Shown in pieces: positions 30,640 through 38,830 of a DNA stretch of 64,000 nucleotides. The position numbers and the translations under genes were made by a program. Under the pieces are notes generated by a model. That model searched no databases, was not told the origin of the DNA, and was given only the letters and a program-made list of their open reading frames with translations. The DNA is from Pelotomaculum_C sp050950345 (lineage in GTDB: Bacteria; Bacillota; Desulfotomaculia; Desulfotomaculales; Pelotomaculaceae), in NCBI GenBank assembly GCA_050950345.1, contig JBMNHK010000003.1, positions 186,001 to 250,000 of the forward strand, given 5' to 3'. Numbering within the stretch: position 1 is the first letter of the stretch; each line of letters opens with the position of its first letter.

Positions 30640-30715
30640 TGGGGCGTCGCCAAGCGGTAAGGCACCGGACTCTGACTCCGGCATTTCGTTGGTTCGAATC
30701 CAGCCGCCCCAGCCA
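30640..30715 (+). tRNA. tRNA-Gln (anticodon CTG)
   Basis: 76 bases with CCA. Acceptor TGGGGCG paired with CGCCCCA, anticodon stem CCGGA/TCCGG with loop CTCTGAC. Reads CAG. Confidence 0.93.
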
Positions 30716-30725
30716 GTTTTATATT

Positions 30726-30801
30726 GGGCCATTGGCTCAATTGGTAGAGCAGGCGACTCTTAATCGTCAGGTTACAGGTTCGAGTCCTGTATGGCCCACC
30801 A
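30726..30801 (+). tRNA. tRNA-Lys (anticodon CTT)
   Basis: 76 bases with CCA. Acceptor GGGCCAT/ATGGCCC, anticodon stem GGCGA/TCGTC with loop CTCTTAA. Reads AAG. Confidence 0.94.
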
Positions 30802-30813
30802 AATATAGCCCAC

Positions 30814-30857
30814 AAAAAAAACGGCAAGATTCCATGCTATGGAGCCTTGCCGTTTCT
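30814..30857. terminator. Bidirectional terminator
   Basis: ACGGCAAG and CTTGCCGT pair, with an inner TCCAT/ATGGA stem. T-runs follow on both strands, stronger on the minus strand. It ends the tRNA array and the convergent DUF1540 gene. Confidence 0.85.
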
Positions 30858-30873
30858 GTTGATATTCTATGAG

Positions 30874-31032
30874 TTAATACATTCTCGGCTCAAAAGTCTC
30901 ACAACAAGTATTCTCAGACATATTACATTTCTTGTCGGCTACACTTGAGCGGATTTCAATGTTATCAGCAAGACATCTACCAGTGTTATTGTAATGACAT
31001 TCTTCAATTTTACAGCTAATACCATCAGGCAT
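30874..31032 (-). CDS. DUF1540 cysteine-rich small protein
   Basis: 52 residues with six cysteines: CKIEECHYNNTGRCLADNIEI, later CNMSENTCCETF. This spacing is the DUF1540 pattern and suggests metal binding. An AAAGGAG site lies nine bases before the ATG. Function unknown; common in spore-forming Clostridia. Confidence 0.88.
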   Translation of the reverse strand: MPDGISCKIEECHYNNTGRCLADNIEIRSSVADKKCNMSENTCCETFEPRMY

Positions 31033-31171
31033 AAAATCATCTCCTTTTGTTTAGATATATGTATTTTAGCCGATTCTTAAAAAAAGATACCGTGAAATAT
31101 TACCTATGATCAGCATTAGTTAAATATACATTTGATTATTCTTAAAATACAGGTGATTTGCCTGATGATAA

Positions 31172-31969
31172 TTAATTGGTAAAACTCAATAACATTTCAA
31201 TAGGTATCGCTAACCCCTCAGTTCTTTCTCTGCCATCAACAGTATGATGCCAATTCCCAAATACTACTCCGGTCACCAGCCCGCTTTGACTGTAAACAGG
31301 ACTTCCGCTATTTCCAGGATAAATTGGGGCATCAATGGTAAATACATGTTCGGCCTTTCCTTCCACAAGATAATATCCCAGGACAGTTCCTTCAACCGCA
31401 ATGTTGTTCAATGACAGCGGATTACCGACTATGATAACCTTTTCACCTTCGTCAGGACCACTGCGTTTATCCAGATTGACTGCAGGCAATTCTTTAGCTG
31501 CAAGCTCTATTAAAGCTAAATCATATTCAGGCTTACTAAACCATTTGGTAGCTTTGTACACAGTGCCGTCCGGGAATTCTACCAACACATTCAACGCATC
31601 ACTGATCACATGATGGTTGGTCACAATCAAACCATTTGGAGCAATATTAAACCCCGTGCCCATTTTTTCTTCTACAGCCAGATTGGAGTTGTTTTTTCTC
31701 GCTACTACCCTCACACGCACCACCGATTGCGAAAGATTGTCGTCAATAGTTTTTTTAATATTTGCTGATTTATCAACTAACCCCCATAAAGCTGCATCCT
31801 TAAATGAGCGGTAATATATGGCGGCAATGAAACTGATAAAAGCTACCAGGGTAATAAGGGCTACTATCCTAATAATAAGCGAAGGCTTCCTGTCAAAACT
31901 CTCTTCAGCCTCGTTACTTTCCAATGTTTGCTCAAGCTGATCATAAAGCTCCTCTTCATGCTCCATCAT
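31172..31969 (-). CDS. Membrane-anchored trypsin-like serine protease (S1C, no PDZ)
   Basis: About 265 residues from the ATG at 31969, with a GGGGG site five bases upstream. An acidic cytoplasmic N-terminus (about 35 residues) precedes one membrane helix (about 37-58) and an extracellular protease domain. The catalytic triad is visible: His in VTNHHVIS, Asp in EYDLALIEL, Ser in PGNSGSPVY. HtrA-type enzymes carry a C-terminal PDZ domain; this one ends right after the protease fold. A quality-control or signalling role at the cell surface is likely. Confidence 0.9.
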   Translation of the reverse strand: MMEHEEELYDQLEQTLESNEAEESFDRKPSLIIRIVALITLVAFISFIAAIYYRSFKDAALWGLVDKSANIKKTIDDNLSQSVVRVRVVARKNNSNLAVEEKMGTGFNIAPNGLIVTNHHVISDALNVLVEFPDGTVYKATKWFSKPEYDLALIELAAKELPAVNLDKRSGPDEGEKVIIVGNPLSLNNIAVEGTVLGYYLVEGKAEHVFTIDAPIYPGNSGSPVYSQSGLVTGVVFGNWHHTVDGRERTEGLAIPIEMLLSFTN

Positions 31970-32052
31970 GCACACCCCCTCAGTTATCAATAATTAGGAA
32001 CTTAAGAACAATCATATATTCAAACCATATATTAGTCTAGAAGAGTAATATA

Positions 32053-32082
32053 ACAGGGTCCGACTAATGTCGGGCCCTGTTA
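32053..32082 (-). terminator. Hairpin terminator after the small basic gene
   Basis: AACAGGGTCCGAC and GTCGGGCCCTGTT form a 13-bp stem with a TAAT loop and a TTATATTA flank on the minus strand. Confidence 0.65.
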
Positions 32083-32099
32083 TGCTGCATACCCATATT

Positions 32100-32246
32100 C
32101 TAAACACTCGGTCGATCGGGGGAAGTCAATTTCCAGGATTTTTTGGCATTCGCAGCCTTCCCTGCATTCCATGTATCCTTATAACCCATTTTTTGGGGCA
32201 CCGGAGTTTTACACTCTTTTAAAACGCCTTTAACCTTTTTGCGCAT
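32100..32246 (-). CDS. 48-residue basic protein, function unknown
   Basis: Sequence runs MRKKVKGVLKECKTPV, then a middle with GYKDTWNAGKAANAKKSW. It is strongly basic, with no membrane segment. An AAGGAGAGG site lies ten bases before the ATG and a terminator follows the stop, which supports a real gene. It may bind nucleic acid or be a spore-packaged peptide; no family is recognised. Confidence 0.5.
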   Translation of the reverse strand: MRKKVKGVLKECKTPVPQKMGYKDTWNAGKAANAKKSWKLTSPDRPSV

Positions 32247-32372
32247 AGCTATCGCCTCTCCTTTCTTTATGAATAAGGGTGCCCTTTATGAGTAAATCAG
32301 ATGCGACAAAATAACTCATTTTTATACAAAACCGGCCGACCCAATCCAGAAATTTTCAAACACTGATGGTTG

Positions 32373-32402
32373 TTGACAGGCCGTAATTAGTTATGCTATA
32401 TT
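32373..32402 (+). promoter_or_regulatory. SigA promoter of tRNA-Leu
   Basis: TTGACA and TATATT are 18 bases apart, 36 bases before the tRNA. Confidence 0.8.
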
Positions 32403-32438
32403 AACTATGCGGTTTGGGCCGATACAAACCCATATCAT

Positions 32439-32526
32439 GCGGCAGTGGCGGAATTGGCAGACGCGCAAGATTCAGGTTCTTGTGGGCAGTAAGCTCGTGG
32501 GGGTTCAAGTCCCTTCTGCCGCACCA
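32439..32526 (+). tRNA. tRNA-Leu (anticodon CAG)
   Basis: 88 bases with CCA and a long variable arm. Acceptor GCGGCAG/CTGCCGC, anticodon loop TTCAGGT. Reads CUG. An IS element begins about five bases beyond its 3' end. Confidence 0.95.
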
Positions 32527-32657
32527 AAATTTGTCTGAAAACCCTTGTAAATCAAGGGCACTGAAAAAGTCCGACCCATTTGTGGCGGACTTTCTTGCAT
32601 AAAAATGGTATAATTTATACAGAAAAAGCGAGCAGAATCAAGGGGTTGAGAGGATTT

Positions 32658-34127
32658 ATGTTGAGAGACTTTGGTCAAATTACGATGCCGCTTTCACCAT
32701 ATCAGGGCATATATGATTTGGTCGTATCAAAGGATCATCTGCTTCGGCAGATCAAAGAAAATATAGATTTCAGCTTTGTGAATCCAATGCTCAAAAAGCA
32801 GTATTGTGAGGCATTTGGCCGCCCTGCAAAAGAGCCCGAAATGATGTTCAAGCTGATGTTTTTGAAAAAGCTGTATGATCTTTCGGACGTGCGCTTAATT
32901 TCTCAAGCTCAAACCGATATGGCATACAAGTATTTTCTGGATTTAGATCCCGAAGCTGAAATGGTTGACCCGAGTTTAATGACTAAATTTCGAAAAACAC
33001 GCATAACAGAAGACATACTGGAAGAAATGCTGAAAGAGACAATTCGACAGGCGATTGAGAAAGGCATAATCAAAAGCAAAACAATAATAGTTGATTCTAC
33101 GCATACCAACGCTAATGTCAGAGCCAAAACCGTGACGCAGGTTCTGCGTGAATTGAGCCGGGGACTGCGCAAGGAAATTTACAAGTCAATGTATGACTTG
33201 TCGGAGAAATTCCCTGATAAGCCGGATGAAACCGCCGACTTGGAAGAAGAAATTGAGTATACTCAAAAACTGCTTGAAAGCATTCGCGAGGGTGTGGAAA
33301 GCAGTGACAACAAATTGCTGAAATCGCTGTATAACAGGATAAAAGAACTTTTGGATACCAACCGCATACGTGAAATCCGTTCAAAAGACGATGAAGACGC
33401 ACGGTTTGGTCATAAAAAAGTCAGCAGCACTTTTTTTGGTTTCAAGAATCATCTTGCAATGACTGAAGAACGAATCGTGACGGGAATCGAAGTTACGAAC
33501 GGCGGCGAGCCGGACGGCAAACAGCTTGCCGCATTGCTTGAGAAATCTCAAAGTAACGGCGTCGAAGTTAAGGAAATCGTCGGGGACATGGCTTATGTAA
33601 GCGAGGGAAACCTTGATGTCTGCGAAGAAAACGGTGTTACACTGATTGCCAAAACAAATTCAGCCGTAGCAGCTGCCGCCGCAGCACCGCTTGATGGGGG
33701 TTTTAGTTTTAACAAAGATGCAGGGATGCTGCAATGCCCAGCCGGAGAACTTGCAATAAATAAGAGAAGTCACCCGGCGAAAAACGGCAACACTTACCTC
33801 AATTTCACATTCAGCTCAGTCAAATGCCGAAAATGTCCGCTCCGCGAGCAGTGCCGAATAGGGAAATCTAAAACCAGGAGCTACAACATTACACAGCCGA
33901 GCGAGAAAAATCGTCAAAGGCTTGCGTTTGAAGCAAGCGAAGCTTTTAAAGAACGGCTAAAAATCCGGCATAGCATCGAAGAAAAGAATGGTGAAATGAA
34001 AGTGGCACATGGTCTCGGCAGAGCCGATTCCGTGGGGCTTGCCGCCATGCGATTGCAAACGTATTTTACGGTGATTGCGGTAAATATCAAGAGGATAGTA
34101 AAGTTAGCAATGCCAATTACCGCCTGA
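32658..34127 (+). CDS. IS1182 family transposase
   Basis: 489 residues from the ATG at 32658, which has a GAGGA site nearby; an upstream in-frame extension to 32580 lacks one. The N-terminal DUF772-type region has KLMFLKKLYDLSDVRL. The DDE core is visible: Asp in IIVDSTHTNANVR, Asp in VGDMAYVS, Glu in RHSIEEKNGEMK. A CxxCPLREQC zinc-like motif lies before the last acid, as in IS1182. The frame is intact, so the element may be active. Codon use looks like the rest of the window. Confidence 0.93.
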   Translation: MLRDFGQITMPLSPYQGIYDLVVSKDHLLRQIKENIDFSFVNPMLKKQYCEAFGRPAKEPEMMFKLMFLKKLYDLSDVRLISQAQTDMAYKYFLDLDPEAEMVDPSLMTKFRKTRITEDILEEMLKETIRQAIEKGIIKSKTIIVDSTHTNANVRAKTVTQVLRELSRGLRKEIYKSMYDLSEKFPDKPDETADLEEEIEYTQKLLESIREGVESSDNKLLKSLYNRIKELLDTNRIREIRSKDDEDARFGHKKVSSTFFGFKNHLAMTEERIVTGIEVTNGGEPDGKQLAALLEKSQSNGVEVKEIVGDMAYVSEGNLDVCEENGVTLIAKTNSAVAAAAAAPLDGGFSFNKDAGMLQCPAGELAINKRSHPAKNGNTYLNFTFSSVKCRKCPLREQCRIGKSKTRSYNITQPSEKNRQRLAFEASEAFKERLKIRHSIEEKNGEMKVAHGLGRADSVGLAAMRLQTYFTVIAVNIKRIVKLAMPITA

Positions 34128-34181
34128 TAGAGGCGATTTTTATTTCTACTGTTATTTTACATCCTTTTACCCATTCCAAAG

Positions 34182-34218
34182 ACTGAAAAATCCACGCCAA
34201 AAACGTGGATTTTTCAGT
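34182..34218 (+). terminator. Terminator inside the IS right end
   Basis: ACTGAAAAATCCACG and its inverted copy pair perfectly over 15 bp around a short loop, with TTTTT in the 3' arm. Confidence 0.6.
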
Positions 34219-34315
34219 GCCCTTGTAAATCAAGGGTTTTCATGTTTTTATAAAGGATTTTCAGACAGTCTGATCACAAAACTCCAGGTTCCCATTAATC
34301 ATAATAATCAAAAGT

Positions 34316-34498
34316 TTACCTGCAGAAAAAACTCAACAAGTGCAGTACAAAATAAATTACCGTGAACATACAGAGACCATAACACAATTTGCGCTCCAGT
34401 TCTCCATCTTCCCTCTCAAGCCAATCCTGCACAGTAGCAACTAAATCAAAATCTGTATAACAGGCATATTTATCCTTCACTCTTAAAGCCTTTTCCAT
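34316..34498 (-). CDS. 60-residue single-pass membrane protein
   Basis: A charged N-terminal part (to about residue 40) precedes one hydrophobic helix, LCMFTVIYFVLHLLSFF, at the C-terminus. An AGAGGTG site lies five bases before the ATG. No family is recognised. It lies just outside the IS right end and is oriented opposite to the neighbouring genes. Confidence 0.55.
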   Translation of the reverse strand: MEKALRVKDKYACYTDFDLVATVQDWLEREDGELERKLCYGLCMFTVIYFVLHLLSFFCR

Positions 34499-34623
34499 AT
34501 TGGCACCTCTCTACCGTACATATGTTTGCCCATATTCTACTTGAGAACACCTGTTCTGTCAACTATAAGTTACTCACCTTTTGCATCAGTTTTCAATAGT
34601 ATTCTTTAAGGAGGGATGAATTG

Positions 34624-35589
34624 ATGAAAGCTGATGCCATATTTGAAGGCGGCGGTGTCAAGGCCTTTGGTATGCTCGGTGCACTACTTGAAGCCGAACA
34701 GCGTGGTTACCAATGGGAAAACCTGGCTGGTTCTTCTGCTGGAGCGATTATTGCTGCTCTGGCTGCAGCCGGTTATAACGCGCTCGAAATAAAAGAGCAG
34801 TTCTGGCAACTGGACTTCAGGTATTTTAAAGATGTTGATCTAATTGGCCTGATACCTATTATTGGGAATGCCCTAAACCTTTGGTTCAAACAAGGGTTAT
34901 ACCTGGGTAATTACCTGGAGAATCTACTTAGAGAGCTACTGGCTGCAAAAGGGATCTTTACTTTTAAGGACCTTGTTTGCGAGGATTATGCAAGTGACCA
35001 TATACGCCGTTATAAGCTCGTGGTCACTGCAACTGATGTCACCAGACGTAAACTTTTAAGGTTACCTCATGACTTCAAAGAATACGGCATTGATCCGGAC
35101 AGTATGGAGGTTTGTAAAGCAGTAAGAATGAGTTCATCACTGCCTTTCTTCTTTCAACCTTACAGAATACAGTCCCGTAAAACAAAAAATCAGCAGGAAA
35201 CCTATTACTTGATTGACGGTGGTGTGCTCAGCAATTTCCCTGTATGGGTCTTTGATGATGAGGAGGTTCCCCTTTGGCCAACTTTCGGTTTTAAAGTTGT
35301 GGAGACTGGAGAAAATGAAACAACAAAAATCAACAACCCCTTTGAGCTATTCAAAGCTATCCTTTCGACCATGTTGGAAGCACATGATAAAATCTATGAA
35401 TCAAACCTTAAGAGTAAGCTGCGAACCATTTCCATACCGTCATTAGGGATAAAAACCACCGATTTTGATCATATAAACAAGCAAAAAGACGCTTTGTTTC
35501 AATCCGGCAGGCAAGCTGCAGTTAGCTTTTTTGACAACTGGAACTTTGAGAGCTTTAAACTACAGTGTTACACTTCTACCTCAGCTTAA
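34624..35589 (+). CDS. Patatin-like phospholipase
   Basis: About 321 residues. An AAGGAGGGATGAA site precedes both a TTG (34621) and the ATG (34624); the ATG is preferred. The patatin motifs are complete: oxyanion loop EGGGVKAFG, nucleophile elbow AGSSAGAI, and the catalytic Asp in DGGVLSNFPV. No signal peptide is seen, so it is a cytoplasmic lipid acyl hydrolase acting on membrane lipids. It stands alone and is followed by the ACT-gene promoter. Confidence 0.92.
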   Translation: MKADAIFEGGGVKAFGMLGALLEAEQRGYQWENLAGSSAGAIIAALAAAGYNALEIKEQFWQLDFRYFKDVDLIGLIPIIGNALNLWFKQGLYLGNYLENLLRELLAAKGIFTFKDLVCEDYASDHIRRYKLVVTATDVTRRKLLRLPHDFKEYGIDPDSMEVCKAVRMSSSLPFFFQPYRIQSRKTKNQQETYYLIDGGVLSNFPVWVFDDEEVPLWPTFGFKVVETGENETTKINNPFELFKAILSTMLEAHDKIYESNLKSKLRTISIPSLGIKTTDFDHINKQKDALFQSGRQAAVSFFDNWNFESFKLQCYTSTSA

Positions 35590-35645
35590 CCTAATGACAG
35601 ACATAGGCCCTGAGTATAAGGAATATCAAGCCTTGTAAATAAGGT

Positions 35646-35674
35646 TTGACTTTACCATCTACCAGGTTTAAGAT
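35646..35674 (+). promoter_or_regulatory. SigA promoter of the ACT-UPF0210 operon
   Basis: TTGACT and TAAGAT are exactly 17 bases apart. Transcription would start near 35681. Confidence 0.75.
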
Positions 35675-35692
35675 TATTTTATATTTGGAAAC

Positions 35693-35719
35693 AAAGCTGG
35701 CCACAGCTTTGATTTTTTT
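35693..35719 (+). terminator. Terminator hairpin in the ACT-gene leader
   Basis: AAAGCTG and CAGCTTT form a 7-bp stem with a GCCA loop followed by GATTTTTTT. It lies between the promoter and the start codon, so it may act as an attenuator; it may instead end the patatin transcript. Confidence 0.65.
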
Positions 35720-35736
35720 GTAAAGGAGTCAAAAAG

Positions 35737-36042
35737 ATGCATGCGGAGGTTAAGAAGAACGATTCAAAAGGAAATCGGGCAATAGTTACAGTCATCGGAC
35801 CTGACCGTGTGGGAATCATTGCCGGAGTGGCTGAGGTACTGGCCGCAAATAGTATAAATATATTGGACATAAGCCAGACCATCTTACAGGAATTTCTTGT
35901 TATGGTTATGGTTACAGATATGTCCAAGAGCCATGTTGATCTAACCGGCTTGAAAGAAAGACTGTCTGCAAAAGGCCTTGAGCTGGGAGTAAGGATCGAT
36001 GCCCAGCACGAAGATATTTTTAATTTCATGCACAGGATTTAG
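35737..36042 (+). CDS. ACT-domain regulatory protein (UPF0237)
   Basis: 101 residues, almost all one ACT domain: AIVTVIGPDRVGIIAGVAEVLAAN, then ILDISQTILQEFLVMVMV. This is the UPF0237 family, a partner of UPF0210 proteins in many Firmicutes. ACT domains bind amino acids or other small ligands. An AAAGGAG site lies before the ATG. The next gene begins 15 bases later. Confidence 0.93.
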   Translation: MHAEVKKNDSKGNRAIVTVIGPDRVGIIAGVAEVLAANSINILDISQTILQEFLVMVMVTDMSKSHVDLTGLKERLSAKGLELGVRIDAQHEDIFNFMHRI

Positions 36043-36057
36043 CCGGGAGGAGAAAAG

Positions 36058-37416
36058 ATGCTCACTTTAAAGGAAATAATGGAAACCATCAAGATGGTTC
36101 AGGAAGAAAATCTTGATATTCGCACAATTACCATGGGTATCAGCCTGCGGGACTGCGGACACCCGGACTCGAAGCAAGCCAGATCGAAAATTTATGATAA
36201 AATTACACGCCTGGCTGGGCAACTGGTTAAAACCGGAGAACAAATCGAACGTGAATATGGTTTGCCAATTGTCAATAAACGCATATCTGTCACCCCGATA
36301 TCCATAGTGGCTGAAAGTAGCGTAAATGGCGAAATAGTTGACTTCGCCAGGACTTTGGATGAGGCGGCTGAAGCTGTAGGCGTCAACTTTATTGGGGGTT
36401 ATTCCGCCCTGGTACACAAAGGTTTTACCGGTGCAGATGAGCGCCTGCTGGATAGTATACCTGAAGCACTGGACGTTACAAACCGTGTCTGCTCCTCAGT
36501 AAATGTAGCCACTACCCATGCAGGTATCAACATGGACGCTGTCTACCGCATGGGGCAAGTTATCAAAGAAACAGCCATTCGTACAGCTGACAGGGATGGT
36601 CTGGGTTGTGCCAAGCTCGTTGTTTTTGCCAATGTCCCTGAGGACAACCCTTTTATGGCAGGAGCATTTCACGGCATTGGAGAACCGGAATGCGTCATCA
36701 ACGTCGGCGTAAGCGGGCCTGGAGTAGTAAAAACAGCGATCGAAACTGTCAAGGGAGCAAATTTTGGCGTACTGGCTGAAACCATCAAAAAAACCGCGTT
36801 TAAAATTACGCGCATGGGCGAATTGGTGGGAAGAACTGCTGCAGAAAGACTTGGAGTTCCCTTTGGCATTGTAGATATTTCCCTGGCCCCCACCCCGGCA
36901 ATCGGTGACAGCGTGGCAGAGATCCTGGAAGCAATGGGTCTTGAAATCTGCGGCACACACGGCACCACAGCTGCTTTGGCACTCCTTAATGACGCAGTCA
37001 AAAAAGGCGGTGCTATGGCCTCCTCCTATGTTGGCGGGTTATCCGGTGCATTCATTCCCCTAAGCGAAGATGCCGGTATGATCCGTGCAGCAGAAGTTGG
37101 AGCACTTACTCTGGAAAAGTTGGAGGCCATGACCTGTGTATGCTCCGTGGGCTTAGATATGATTGCGGTACCAGGCGATACATCTGCAGAGACAATAGCA
37201 GCAATCATAGCCGATGAAGCAGCTATCGGTATGATCAATAATAAAACCACCGCTGTAAGATTGATTCCTGCGGTGGGCAAAAAAGTCGGTGATTATGTTG
37301 AATACGGCGGTTTATTGGGCAGAGCCCCTGTAATTCCTTTGAAACCTTATTCAGCAACTGCATTTGTACAGAGGGGAGGCAGAATACCTGCCCCTATTCA
37401 AGGCTTGACCAATTAA
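36058..37416 (+). CDS. UPF0210 (PFL family) protein
   Basis: 452 residues, family length. It starts MLTLKEIMETIKMVQEENLDIRTITMGISL, typical of UPF0210 (DUF711), and has the conserved GGYSALVHKGFT and GIVDISLAPTPAIGDSVAEILE stretches. The family relates to glycyl-radical-type folds by sequence profile but lacks a known reaction. It is the second gene of a conserved two-gene unit with the ACT-domain protein, which probably senses a ligand for it. Confidence 0.93.
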   Translation: MLTLKEIMETIKMVQEENLDIRTITMGISLRDCGHPDSKQARSKIYDKITRLAGQLVKTGEQIEREYGLPIVNKRISVTPISIVAESSVNGEIVDFARTLDEAAEAVGVNFIGGYSALVHKGFTGADERLLDSIPEALDVTNRVCSSVNVATTHAGINMDAVYRMGQVIKETAIRTADRDGLGCAKLVVFANVPEDNPFMAGAFHGIGEPECVINVGVSGPGVVKTAIETVKGANFGVLAETIKKTAFKITRMGELVGRTAAERLGVPFGIVDISLAPTPAIGDSVAEILEAMGLEICGTHGTTAALALLNDAVKKGGAMASSYVGGLSGAFIPLSEDAGMIRAAEVGALTLEKLEAMTCVCSVGLDMIAVPGDTSAETIAAIIADEAAIGMINNKTTAVRLIPAVGKKVGDYVEYGGLLGRAPVIPLKPYSATAFVQRGGRIPAPIQGLTN

Positions 37417-37427
37417 TGCCATGCCAT

Positions 37428-37835
37428 TTATTCCTGCACAATTTTAACTAACACCTTCCTCTGTCTTGGTCCGTCAAATTCGCAAAAATAGATCCCCTGC
37501 CAGGTCCCAAGTTGCAATATGCCTCCGGTGATAAATACCAAAATGCTAACACCGAAGAGGGACGCTTTGATATGAGCCGCTGAGTTTCCTTCACCGTGTC
37601 TGTAATTATCATCAAAAGGTATTAACTTGTTAATTTCCATTAATATGTCGGCCGCTACTGTAGGGTCGGCATTTTCATTGATCGTAATTCCTGCTGTGGT
37701 ATGCGGGACATAAACAAAGCAAGTTCCTTCCATCACACCACTCTCAGCTACTAATTTCCTGATCTCTGAGGTAATATCCAGAAACTGCGTCTGTTCACGA
37801 GTTTTAAGCTCCAGGGTATGCACACGCGATCCCAT
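37428..37835 (-). CDS. YjbQ family protein (UPF0047)
   Basis: 135 residues. The family motifs HTTAGITINENADP and RHGEGNSAAHIKASLFG are present, then LGTWQGIYFCEFDGPR. YjbQ proteins have weak thiamine-phosphate synthase activity in some reports; the true role is uncertain. It is convergent with UPF0210 and lies downstream of rex. Confidence 0.93.
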   Translation of the reverse strand: MGSRVHTLELKTREQTQFLDITSEIRKLVAESGVMEGTCFVYVPHTTAGITINENADPTVAADILMEINKLIPFDDNYRHGEGNSAAHIKASLFGVSILVFITGGILQLGTWQGIYFCEFDGPRQRKVLVKIVQE

Positions 37836-37918
37836 ACCTTTACCCCCCCCTTTTTCTGCAATATTTCCCCAACACCTTACACTCTGACATTGTTAATTAA
37901 ATAACTTGCAAATTGAAA

Positions 37919-38551
37919 TTAAATCCCTTTCATACCCAGGTTGAAGGTTAATATTTCAAGGTTAACGGAAAGATCAACATTCCTGTAAATCACATGTTCA
38001 GGAACATTCAGTGTTACATGGGCAAAGTTAAGGATAGCGACCAACCCGCTTTTGATCATCAAGTCGGCAACATCCTGAGCTGATCTTGCCGGCACGGCAA
38101 TGATGCCGATGCGCACATTTTTTTCTTTGATCATATCCGTCATCATCTCGGGAGGATAGACCTCCAGATCGGCAACTTTCCTGCCAATTTTATTGAGATC
38201 ATTATCAAATATTCCTACAATAGAGAACCCGCGGCTGTTAAAACCACGGAAAGTAGCAAGGGCACGACCAAGATTACCTGCCCCTACCAGTAACAACGGA
38301 CGTGGTGTAGTTAACCCAAGAATCTTTAATGTGTACCGCAATAGATCCTGAACATTATAGCCAACCCCGCGAGTGCCAAACTCGCCGAAATAGGCCAAAT
38401 CTTTTCTGACTTGGGGCGGACTAACCCCAACACCTTCAGCAATGTCGTTGGATGATACAGTGGTTATGCCCTTTTCATCCAGCCGCTCCAGGAATCTGGA
38501 ATAAACTGATAGTCTGTTAATAGTTGCCTCAGGCACTTTTTGAGTTTTCAT
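37919..38551 (-). CDS. rex: Redox-sensing transcriptional repressor Rex
   Basis: 210 residues. An N-terminal winged helix with SSNDIAEGVGVSPPQVRKDLAYFG precedes an NAD(H)-binding Rossmann domain with GAGNLGRALATF and GIFDNDLNKIG. Rex senses the NADH/NAD ratio and represses fermentative and hydrogenase genes. Neighbouring hydE/hydF are plausible targets, but no clear Rex operator was found in front of them. Confidence 0.96.
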   Translation of the reverse strand: MKTQKVPEATINRLSVYSRFLERLDEKGITTVSSNDIAEGVGVSPPQVRKDLAYFGEFGTRGVGYNVQDLLRYTLKILGLTTPRPLLLVGAGNLGRALATFRGFNSRGFSIVGIFDNDLNKIGRKVADLEVYPPEMMTDMIKEKNVRIGIIAVPARSAQDVADLMIKSGLVAILNFAHVTLNVPEHVIYRNVDLSVNLEILTFNLGMKGI

Positions 38552-38699
38552 ATAATTTCCTCCACCAGGTGTTCTCTTTGCTTATAGCATCCAAAAATTA
38601 TCAAACGTGCTGATTTTCACAAACTTAAATCTTGTTTCATTTTAAATGATCTATACTGTATCGTCAAACCTTTTAGTAACATCATCTATGGTGAAAATA

Positions 38700-38735
38700 G
38701 AAAAAACAAGCCACCTCCTATAAAAGGTATGGCTT
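38700..38735 (-). terminator. Terminator after hydE
   Basis: AAGCCA.ACCT and AGGTGGCTT arms with a T-run (GTTTTTT) on the minus strand. Confidence 0.75.
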
Positions 38736-38830
38736 ATGTACAACAGCTGTGCCGTTAACTTGCTATAAACATGCACTATCTAATCCCTGGAGCTACCGGC
38801 AAATAGAACCCGCAATATTATAAACCTATT

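Larger units (their letters stand above)
32532..34267 (+). mobile_element. IS1182-type insertion sequence
   Basis: About 1,736 bases with one transposase gene. Both ends begin TGTCTGAAAA and carry the palindrome CCCTTG-(5)-CAAGGG followed by GCACTGAAAAA. The right end has about 21 extra bases between these parts. No target duplication is evident next to the ends. It sits immediately downstream of tRNA-Leu. Confidence 0.85.

Noticed and set aside
37890..37910. TTGTTAATTAAATAACTT as a Rex operator
   Set aside because: Only the left half fits the Rex consensus; the right half matches about four of seven positions.
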